From assembly GCF_027596085.1 (NCBI RefSeq), contig NC_072453.1, positions 8,117,448-8,181,447 of the forward strand: DNA of 64,000 bases, read 5' to 3'. This DNA is from Anoplopoma fimbria (Eukaryota > Chordata > Actinopteri > Perciformes > Anoplopomatidae). This document shows positions 27,201 through 39,200 of this stretch, piece after piece (the stretch's first letter is position 1; the number at the start of each line of letters is the position of its first letter). The notes beneath the pieces were generated by a model. The model was not told the origin of the DNA. It worked only from the letters and a program-made list of their open reading frames with translations, and did no database searches. The translations under genes and the position numbers were made by a program.

Positions 27201-30200
27201 GTTAACACCCCAGTTTCACAAGAGGAGGACAGTCGCCCAAATTCTGCTCAGCTGATGGCAGATGATTCATATAAAGCGCTGAAACTATTGAGCCAGCACT
27301 CCATAGAATATTGTGATGATGAGCTATCAGAAATCAGAGGCGAGTCATATAGGTTTGCTGAGAAAATGCTTCTCTCAGAAAAACTTGACGCGTCATCGCT
27401 GTCTCACTCTGACACAGAGGATTCAGCAATGGCGACTGACAAAAAACACCATCTAGTTACTGACGAGAGTGGTAGCCGTAGCACTGAGAGTCAGCAGCAT
27501 GGAAGCCCTAGAAGAGAGTTTGTTTCTAAGTCATCAAAAGATGGGTCCCCTGTATCTGGTAAATTTGTGCACAGGGACGAACCATCTCAGTTTGATAAGG
27601 TAACAGTGCTTCATTACTCCACAGAGCAGGGCAGCCCCAAACATGCTGTTTGGATGCGATTTACCGAGGATAAACATGACAGGAGCAGGGATAAGCTCCT
27701 TTATGAGGATAGGGTGGATCAATCTGTAAAGGAAGCTGAAGAAAAACTCAGTGAGGTATCACAGTTCTTCCGTGACAAAACAGAAAAGCTCAATGATGAG
27801 TTGCAGTCCCCTGAGAAAAAGCCTGTGAGACGAGAGCCAAAGGAACCCAGGTCCTGGCCTAGCTCAGCCTGCAGTACCCCTGAGAAAACACAGCAGAAAC
27901 CTAAAGCAGAAGAGGGCTTTAGTAAAAGCAAACTCAGGGAGCCTTCTGTTGGTAAAATGTTTGGCAGTGCCACTACAACTGAAAAGAAAAGTTCGAGCTT
28001 ACCGAGCAGTCCCCAGAAAAGCATGCTCCCTCATACCAGTGAGGATAAAATTAAACTACAAACTAAAACCAGTGAGTCTGAACCCTCTTCTCCCTCTCAT
28101 GTACAATCGACATCTAAAGTCAGTGCTGTTAGGATGAAGTTTGAATCTGAGGCTCAAAAACAAAGTCAGTCTAGTCCAAGTAAAATTCCTCCTCCAGTTC
28201 AGCCAAAACCTTCAATAAAGAAAATACAGGAGAGCAAACTTCCTGTTTATCAGTTTTTTGCCGGAGAAAAAACATCAGAAAAAGTAACCCCGAAAGAGGA
28301 TGTAGAGAAGGACAGTAAACCTGAAGCATCCAAAGCCGTAAAACATACAGGAGACAAGTCGGCAAACAAAAACATCCCTGAACCATTATTGCAAAGAAAA
28401 ATTCGTGAAACCGACAGTCAAAAAGCAATTACTAAAGGCATAGACATTACTTCTACTGTTACTCAGGAAATGAAAGACAGCAATAAAGGTCAGAAAGTCC
28501 AGGCACCTGTTGTTCATGATACTGCTAGACTACTAGTGAAAGATAGTGATGCTAAAAAGAGCCAACAAGTCACAAAAAGTGAGTCTGCTTCCAAAGAAGT
28601 AACAGCTGAGGTGGCAAGAAAAGACACAGAAGAACCACTAAACAAAAACCTTAGAAAAAAGACAGAATCCCGAATTCCTGTAATATCGTCTTCCACTTTA
28701 GATAATGAACTCACTAAAAAACAGACAATAACTAAACCTTCACAGATACCTACATTATCTAAGAGCAAAATACAGGCGAATCTTGAGACAGCCCTTGCTA
28801 AAACAGATACAAATCTGACCTTTGAAATTCTAGATAACGCACCCAAAGATTCCAACTCCAACAACCTTCCCAGCCCTAGAGACACACTGGAGAAAGTCAT
28901 AACCCCTCCAGATGCCATAACAACCAAAGAAAACTTCAAGGGCATCGAAACCTTACCAGTTTATGTCAGCGTCCAGGTGGGAAGGCAGGCAGAGAGGGAA
29001 GCCAAAGGGACAGTGTACACAGTCAAACAGAAATCAAACTCAGCACTCAGCCCCATAAGCCCTGATGATGACACGCTAGAACAAGTCTCTTTTATAGATA
29101 GCTCAGGGAAAAGCCCCATTACTCCAGAGACCCCCAGCTCTGAGGAGGTCAGCTACGATCTCACAGCCAGGACCCCTGATGCCTTTATGGGATTCATGCC
29201 AGGGAAACCCAGCCCAATCATGGAGGTATCTGAAGAATCAGAGGAAGATGACCAAAGCAAAGTTGTTTTCTCTTTTAAAGAGATCCTACCAGAAAGCAAA
29301 AATACTCTTCACAGCACACAAGCAGACCTTGCTAATGCTAATGAACAAGAAACAAAGAATTATGATAAACAGCAGGATTTAGTTTATAATTCAAACCAGC
29401 AAGAAACAACAGACAATGGCAGCCATGATGAAATGACCGAGCAGAGGCAACAAGAGGTCTCAAAAGATAAAGGTATCGCGTATATTGAGTTCCCTCCCCC
29501 TCCTCCGCTGGACTCGTCTTCAGAAAAGTCAGACACAGAAAGGAAAGGTTCATGTGCATCTTCAGAGACTGAGACAGAAATGATGGAGGTGAACTTGCAG
29601 GAAGAACATGACAAACACCTTCTGACCGAGCCAATTATACGTATCCAACCCCCTTCCCCGGTGTCCCCAGGGGCAGATGACAGTCAATCAAATGATGAAG
29701 ATGATGAGTCAATCTTTCAACCAATTCCTTGTAGGAAACTCACTTCCAAAGTTCCCGAGGATGAGGAGAAGAGGAAAGAGAAGGAAAAGGCATCTAAACC
29801 CAAAAAACATGACAAAAATGGAAACAACAAAGAACCTAATGGGACCAATGGCACCAATGGCACCAATGGCACCAATGGCTCCAATGGCTCCAATGGTTCA
29901 AATGGTTCTAATGGAAAAGGAGAGGACTATGAATACGAACAAAATGGAAATGACCAGTCAATTACAGACTGTTCAATAGCCACAACGGCTGAATTTTCTC
30001 ATGACACAGATGCAACAGAAATTGACTCACTAGATGGATATGAACTTCAGGATGAGGATGATGGCCTGTGCGAGCAGGCAGATTTACGTCTGTTTGGTCT
30101 TCCAGACAGCCGGAGAGACGTCTGGGCAACAGACACTTATAGGTCAACTGACCGCTCTTTTCCTCCGACCAAACTGGAGGCTATTGAAGAGGAGAAAACC

Positions 30201-33200
30201 CCGGAGGAATGTCAAAAGGACACTTTGAACAAAGATACCCCCTCAAATGGCGGGTCACCTAATGGTGTTAGTAATGACGGGGATAAACTTCAGGAACAAA
30301 AGAAGTCAGATAAAGAGGGATTTTCAGATACTTACTTTAGTTATAAGTTAGAAGAGGAGTTTAATTCTACCTTTAAGACTGTAGCCACTAAGGGGCTGGA
30401 CTTTGACCCCTGGCCCAGTAAAGGTGGAGAAGAAGAAGTCGTTGACATGGGAGGGACAAGGGCAAGCAATGGTGAGCCTAAGCCTTTTGGACTGGCAGTG
30501 GACGACCAGTCTCAGGCCACAACACCAGACACGACCCCAGCCCGAACACCAACGGACGATAGCACGCCGACGAGCGAGCCAAACCCTTTCCCCTTCCATG
30601 AAGGGAAGATGTTTGAGATGACACGCAGTGGTGCGATTGACATGAGCAAGAGGGACATGGTGGAGGAGAGGCTCCAGTTTTTTCAGATTGGTGAGCATAA
30701 CTACTCAGCGGGCAGGTACAGGGTCAGGGACTCAGAGGTAAATGCCTTCTCAGAACATGGGGATCAGTTTAATATTCAGGATCCCATAGATACCTTAACA
30801 GTCCCTCATGTCTCCATTCAGACTACTACTGTCCAGCTAGAAATATCAAATGCGACTGGCAGTTACACCACATGCAGAGACTCAACTTCCAACACTGAGC
30901 CTAAATTCTCCACTTTTAGAACAGGATTCAAGTTGTCATCTGAAAAAACCTCTGATGCTTCAAATAGCAGTTCTAAATGTAGAATATCAGGCGTCTTTGA
31001 TCACTCTGACAAAACCTCAGGAACAACTGTAGATAGTTCTTATTCTGCAACCTCAAACTGTACAGATTATTGTAATTTTGATACATCAGGCATGACAGAT
31101 AACTATGTGAATAATAGACCTTCAGGCATTACAGATTATTATTCAAATCACAGAATTCCTTCAGGGACATCCAACCATTTGGACCGGACTTCTGAAAATC
31201 ACACTTATAACCAAAGCACAGATTCTTCTTCCACACCGTCACAACATATTAGCAATCTCCACACATGGAGCAGCCATACCAGTAGCAACATCCCTGACTC
31301 CCATTATGTACATTCAGACGTCAGTCAAACTGGCAGTATTGTGTTCAACCTGTTGTCCTCTTCGGGACCCACGCTGCAGGAGGTCAGCAGGATAGAAGCA
31401 TCCTTCAGCCAGCTAGAGGAGAATAGCAGGGAAGGCAGGGCTTATACTAATTTAGCAATAACAAACACAGGAGCCAAAGAGGTCAAAGGCAAGTTATGCA
31501 AGTCCAGGTTACCAGTTAGGGCGCACAACCACAAACTATGCAGTCAAAGTCAACCAATAGTGAAAGACAATGTTAATACATTCAAAGCAAGAAAACATGC
31601 AATGCATAATGTCAGGGAAAGATTAGACGCTTTTGAGAATGTGTTGCCTAAATCTAGAATCCCAGTAATGAAAGCCATGAAATACTCTTCTTGTTCCCGC
31701 AAGCAGAAGCAGGTTCCAGCTAAGTCTGTTGTTAGTGGTAGACGCATTACAACTGCCAGGGGTGATAAACAACTAACTAAAGGTAGATCCAGTACTGAAC
31801 AAAGAAACAGTGCAGTGAAAACCACATGTAGAGGTAGCACAAATGAGACAGGGAGAAAAAACATAGCAGGGGTCTCCAAAAACTGTAAAACAAAATCTGT
31901 CAGTAGCCAGGCAGCCAAACGTTCGGACAAAACCGTTCCCAAGGAGACTGAGAGAAAGTTAGAGGGGAAAACACTGCCCACTGAGGACGAGGAGAGCTGC
32001 AGCCTCAGCACTACCAGGAACACTTCCTTGTCAGAACCATCTAGAGCTTCTAGAAGTTCCTGCCCTTCACGCACCTCTACCTCCACCTCCACCAGCACCA
32101 TCACATCAACACCATCTGCTAGAGATGTGAGAGCTGAGGTTGAGCAGGCCAGCAGTGAGAGGAGGAGGAGCAGGAGGAAGAGTAGGCGGACACTGGGAGG
32201 CAAGGAGCAAGAGCAGAAGGAGGAAGGGAGTCAGGTTGATCAACCAATCACGGCTCCTGTCACAGAGAACCAGACTAGTTTGTAAACTCTTTCTAAACAC
32301 TTGTTATACTTTATCTTTCTCTCTGAGATGCATGCAGCTGTTGTGGGTGCCTTGTGACGTGACGTTGTAAGTGTAGATGTCACTTCTTCTTCCTGTCATT
32401 CTTGTTATCTGTGTCCTGTGCTGTCTGATTTAGACAATAAGGTAAAGTCTAAGACAAGAAGAATCCATGACAGTATCGGCAATATTCAAAATTGGTTGCT
32501 GGATTCCTGATTTTATGCTGATCAGTAAGGGAAAGCGATGTCTGCATATGTGCTATGACAGTGGATGTATTACCTCACAGTGGGTGGGAGCTTTACAATA
32601 GACTGCAGTTATGTCTTTGGTGAACTGCAATTTCAATATCCGCAAACACTTTGTAGTTATCAGTATTGGTTTGCAAGTGAATACAACGGCGTCCCCACAC
32701 ACATTCTCACTCTCATTTCACACTACAGATAGAGCTAGCTTCGCACCTCACCACAACACACCACACCGCTCACCTTCGACAACATTAGGACCCTAGATGT
32801 AAAAGATTGCTTCGGGGGAAATATGACCTTGTGTTTGTTTTGGTCTGCTTGCCTGGTTTGTAGAAATCTTTTGGTGGTACTTTTTGCTCCCTGAAAACAC
32901 TGCGAAAACAATTCATCGGCTGAACTTGACAATCAGAAACATGTCAGCTGCACAGGAGCGTGTCAGTGTAGTAAGTCGTTGAAATATCTGCTGCAGGTGG
33001 AATACTTTTGATTTCAAGTTGAAGCCATGAATTGCTTTTTTATCAGTGGGAGGGAATGTTGCCTGATGGTAGATTGTTTGTTGTTAGTGATGTGATGCAA
33101 AACTCTTTAACTCTTTTAACCTTTACTACAAATACTAATAGTACTGGACATTTTAGTGTGAATATGTGATTTTTGTTTTTTTCCTTTTCTGGCCTCACAG

Positions 33201-36200
33201 ATCCTCATGCTTTGATTTTTTTTCGTACAAACAGTTCGCTCACGGATTTATTTTTATATTTTAGCCTAAAAAGTAGTTACTGCTATAATTACTTAGATTG
33301 ATATTTTGTGTTTTTCTTCACGTTTAGTTAGTTAGGCAGAGTATGAATGCTAGTCTAGTAAAGATAGTATGGAAATCTTCACTATTAAAGTACTTTCCCT
33401 AAAGCTTTATAATTAAGAATAAATTAAAAGAATACATAATAATAGATCAGACTTTTTTAATTGTGGGCTAATACAGAAAAGTGTAAGGGGTCATGCTTTA
33501 TCCGAACCGAATCATTGAGGAGAGTCTGGCCAGAAAAACGTATTATTATTTTTTTTTTTTTTTCAGAAGTGGGACGTGGGACAGTGAGCTAAAGTTAGTC
33601 TTTTGTTTACTTAGTTTTTTTCAGTCGACAACACTACAGGGTTGGATATGATTATCACATCAGAAAATGCCCCAAAAAGACACAAAAATAATTTTAATTA
33701 AGCAGGCATTTATTTACTAGGTATTTAGAAGTCTTATGGTTAAACCACATTAAACAATCTGAAACAGACAAACTTTCAGTTCACAATCCCAAACTGTTTC
33801 TATTATCATTGATCCCCTCTGCGGCCATTTTTATAGGAGCCATTTAATTATTTTAGGGATTGTTGTCATAATGTCACATGTTAACTGTTTGTGTCCTGCC
33901 CTTCCCTGCTCCCTCGCCACAGGCCCTCAGAGTCCCTGTGAGAGAACAGACCTCCGTATGGCAATAGTAGCCGACCACCTCGGACTCAGCTGGACTGGTG
34001 AGTCTGCACACATCTCACCCGTTCACACTACAAGAAAAACACTGAAAAACCAGCTTTGAAAGTGATGAAAGAATACTGTCTTCATTATGGTAATTGATAT
34101 GACACCAAGAAACAGCTGAAATGTAAATCTCAATCAGTTCTGCATACAACCAGCAAATTTGAGTTTCAGAGGCTTTTCTTTTTGAATCCTAGTGACTTGA
34201 AAATAGCAAAAAACAAGACGACTGCAACGGCATTTTTGTGTTAAATAGTCCGACTTTTATTTGACTTCAGAATACAGAATTATTCGTCCTTAAGGCTTGA
34301 ACTTTCATGAATCTCTTGCATAAACTTAATCATTTGTCATTAATTATTTCTTTGCCAAAATCAGGTTGTAAGAACAAAAAGCTGTGAAAATGTGTCATAA
34401 ATTGGAAGAAATAAAGGAGGATTGGGACCTGGGAGGATAAAATAACAAACTAGAGTCTCTTGGGGAAATTGGGAGGGTCGGCAAAACAACAGTCAATATA
34501 GTCATATATATTCGAAACAAATATTAGAAATGAAACCTGTCTTGCAACAAAGAGGTTTCAGTTCAGTTTCAGTAGAATTTCACAGCACACCCACGTTTAT
34601 ATATGAATGAATGAATGAATGTTGGACTGAGCCCAGCTCTCAAACCATTTTACAGTGTTTGTTGCCATCTGGTGGACATGTAGTTATACACTTGATAAAC
34701 TATGCAGTACTGCAGTGGCATTTATATCACATACATCATCGTCACTACACGGATGATGCAACAAGGAAGTAGAACATTCTCAAAACTTTGAATTTATCAA
34801 ATGAATTTTGAGAATTTACACATACACACCTCATGATGACACAAATTTGGAGTAAGGGGCCTGAAAATATATACAATCAGTATTGTTTTATTTATTTCTA
34901 TAGAAAAAAGCTTGTATAGCAATGTGTTTATATTTATCAATGTCATGTATCTTTGTGTTTGAATGTTTGTAAGAATATTTTATGTAAGTATTGTGTCCGA
35001 GCTGAGATAAGGGTGTGGCCTCTGCAGTTTAGTCCAAGCCTGACCACCTGCACTGCAGCACTGCCCCACGCCTATCTGCATGTGTGTGAGTGGGCGTCAC
35101 CATGTGTGTGTGTGTGTGTGTGTGTGTGCACAAGCGGCCGTCTGAAGTGCGTACAAGTGTGGAATAGTTGTGTGCCTGTCTGTCCGGTGCACTGACTGAG
35201 TGCGTGGAATGTAATCCATATTTAATGTGTGTTCCTGTTGCAGAGCTGCAGTGAACGAGCTGCTGAACATTATGTTCTCATGCTTTAAAATTTATGGCCA
35301 GTATGCTTGTCTGTATAAGCAGCATATCGCTCCTCCATACGCTCAAGACTGTTTTTGGCACAGTGTTTGGCAGTTACAGTCGTTTAGCTACTGAGCAGTG
35401 AGGGGGTTGATGAAAATATAAGTATTGACACAAATCATCAGATAAATATGTTCATCAGAGTTTAGCTTGTAACATGAGAACCGATGCGTTGGAAGGTGAA
35501 TTATAATTGCTGCAAACCTGAAATCAAATTTGAAATGCCTCCTTCTGCATATATCTGTTCTATGCATGTTAATCTTTGTAGCAGCAATTTGTTTACGACG
35601 CATATGATGTGTCATGCTGCAGCTTATCATCAGATAACTGACTGTTTTCTAAAGTTTCTGCTTCTGTGGAGGTATTTTTGTGCTGTCACTGACATTAAAA
35701 ATGTTTAGGTTTGTTTTGTGATTCTGTCAGCCACTGATTAAGACAGAGCATGCAGCATAGTGGATGTTAAATCACAAGTGCAGACATATTTAGGATAGTT
35801 TACCTCAATAGAAATGAGACTTTACCTGTTGAGTGAAACAATATTTTTCATCTTTATGATTTTACTTTCTTGCCGTTTCAGAGCTGGCCAGGGAGCTGGA
35901 TTTCTCTGTGGATGAGATCAACTTTATCAGAGTGGAGAACCCCAATTCCCTGACAGCACAGAGCTTCATGCTCCTAAAGAAATGGGTGCACAGGGACGGT
36001 AAAAACGCCACAAGTAAGCAGCGTGCGTTACGTATGTGTGACGGAGAGAAATGGATATGGCCGTTGTCGGTCACATCCAGGTTTTCTTCTCCCAGCTGAC
36101 TGATTATTGTACATGAGAATAAATTATTCAGTTGCTATATTATTAATACAATGAATCAATAGAACTGACAATATCAAGGTTTTGTGGTGTTAATGCAACT

Positions 36201-39200
36201 TCTCTTTCTCTCTCTTCTCTCTAGCGGATGCTTTAACTGCGGTGCTGACTAAGATCAATCGGTTGGATATTGTGACTTTGCTGGAAGGGCCCATATTTGA
36301 CTACGGTAACATTTCAGGCACACGCTGCTTTGCCGATGATAACGCAGTATTCCCGGATCAGTCCGATGGTAAAGTGTAGCCCACCCTAGCTGAACTCTTA
36401 AGTCTATCTCTTCAGTCTATCCCTTCACCCCTCTTCACCTCCTTCTCTCAGCCAGATAGTCAGACCTGACCGTGTAAACAAATACCAGAAACCAATCAGG
36501 CTTGACCAAAACAAAAGAAGTTCATTAGAATTTAACCAAAATGACTTCATGCTCCAGCAGGTTCATTGAGCTTAATGGACCTTCAGGTAGTAATAGCATT
36601 AGAGTCGCCCTCATTGATCAGTCACCCCAGACAGACTGGGCAGTGCACTTAATTTGTAGCACTCAGTCATTAGAACGTTATTGGCAAGTGATAGATTTTT
36701 GGGTGATTATTAACATATTTATCTATAAAAATCTGTACCATATTGGGTGCATGAGAGTTTAGAATGTTTGTCTGTTTTTTGTAAGCTTTTGTAAGCATGA
36801 TCCTGAAGCAAACGTAAGCCACTAATGAACTTATGTCTCTGTCCCATCTGATGATTTTGTTGATAATCCATGTTGATAGGATTATTAATGAAGCACATTT
36901 TTTTCAGATGGTTTAGAGCAGAGGTTCATGATTTGGTTCAACAATAGTTATGTTTATGTGTATGTTCTAAGTATTTTAACTGATACCCACCACATCTCCT
37001 CGTACGCTATTACATAATGCAGAAAAACATAATTATAACAACCAATTAATAATAATAGCATGCTTGCTTTATGCAGCATGGCAAGTCTTTCTCTCTTTCT
37101 AACTTTCTCTCTCTTCTCTTAAATGAAAATTAAATGTGGCAGCTTTCAGTATTCTCTGATTCTGACAGACCCAATGAGGGTCATTTCAGAATTTTGATTT
37201 GCTTTTTGTTACAGATATATGATTATAAAAAATACAGCAATAAGACTTTTATTGCCAAAACCTTTGTGCCTACATTACCCACAATGCAACCTGACTGTTG
37301 ACAGTTTGTTCAAATATTCAGACTCAATCCTTCAGCTTTAATTGGGAGATGCACCCCACATAGATTTAATCTCCTCTGTGGTGGAAGGTGGAAGTGGAGG
37401 AGTACATTTACTCAAGTACGGTACTTAAGCACAATGTTGAGGTACTTGTACTATGATTGAGTGTATTTGTTTTCCACTACATCACACTCCTACCCTCTAC
37501 ATTTCAATATTGTATTTTTACCTCACTATATTTAACTGACAGCTATAATTACCTGTCATTTAACAGATTAATATTTAACTTACTAAAACAATAAGCAGTT
37601 AGAATTAGCTCAACCTCGACCAACTACAACAATGGAATGTTTTTTACAAGTTAATGCATCAGTGATCATAATGACATGGACCACCCAGCTGCATAACAAG
37701 TATAAACTTACATAACTTGCAATACATCTCTATTACAAAGTACTTTACTTTTATTCGAGTTAAAATTTTGAATATTTCTTCCACCACTGCATCAACTATA
37801 TTTTTTCCACTGCCTTTATAAAAAAACACTGCCATTATGCCTGTATAAGCATCCCATCATATAGTTTCAGAAAGGTTTCCAACCAGCATACAACTGCATA
37901 TTTTTCCATTGTTGTTCCTTTGTTCGTCAAGGACACAAGGGAATAAAGAGCCCCAGTCAAATCATGTCAGCTATCTTTAGCTACAGTGTTAGTCAGGCAC
38001 TCTTTGAGACAAACTTCTGAAATGGACCTCATTGTCGATCTGTCTGTTTAGGTTTCTGAAAGTCATCTTGACACAAGGATCCGTGCTACGTTTGCTCTAA
38101 TAACTGTGGATCTTTCTGCAAAGATGATTTAAAATGAAACCAACATTTAACAGATTGTAAAAACAAATCAACAAAATGCATGGCTATGGCTTTGTGTGAG
38201 AGGCTGCCTGCTCCGATGTTGTTGGCTTACAACAATACACTTCTAACACTCTTCAAATGGGTGGAGCCTTTTCAACACATGATGCACGAGTGTTTTGGCA
38301 GAGCACGCATTGATGGACGGACGTGCTCTGACCTGGATGACGCTCACAGATGGGTTGAAAATGAAACACCTTTTTTTCAAAGTGTGCAGTGTATAATTCT
38401 GCGTCTGTGTCACTGCTGTTAGCTGTTCTGTATCTGTCATCTCCTTGGTTTCCCCCGAGCCTCCCAGCTCCACTGTAGCTTCTCCTGCTTTGAGACCAGC
38501 AGACCTGCCTCCCGCCTCCTCTCTCCTCCTCTTCTTCTGCTTCTCAGCGACTAACTCCTTCAGCAGATTCCCTTGTCAGCACTTACCACCACTAACCAGC
38601 TAGTTTCCAACAATGACTACCCTTTGCTAACTTCAGCAGCTTCTGGATCCCATCATAGCTTCTGCTTTTACCCTCTCTGCTGAGCTCAGGCCGACTAAAG
38701 TAAGACTGGAAGTACAACAGTGCCTCCTGAAAGCACTAACAACTGTCCACAAGCTAGAGTCTTAAGCCTCCGAACCCCATCTCTGCTCTAACTGGATGAC
38801 ATCCACAGCTAACTAGCACCCTTCAGCATTAGCATATCCCCGACCTTATTGCCCTTTCAACAGGACCTTTATGAGGACACCAATATCACATCGATATTAT
38901 CTCTGGGAATGTGGGGGTTTAAATGGCGGGAGAAGTAGTTTACATTCTACAATCACCCATATCATACATAATTAATAGTCATAGTTATTTAAAGGGCTGA
39001 TTCAGGTTTTATTTTATTTTTAACATTCTTAAAATAATCGTAAAATTTCAATTAAATAATTTTGTTTTCCTCCAATAGAGGAGTCCAATTCTATAGTATC
39101 TTACTTATCTATCAGACATAAGACATAACATTTGTGAGGCATAGTATAAAATCATTAGGTAGACTTTTTACTTTCTCTTTGTGAAGTTTAATTGGTTGTG

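Noticed and set aside
28514..28945. 143-codon - strand frame
   Set aside because: Antisense shadow of the giant exon, with no start context or family match.
31550..32203. 217-codon - strand frame with a hydrophobic look
   Set aside because: Antisense of the Ser/Arg-rich end of the ank3 giant exon; leucine and valine arise from complementing the sense codons.
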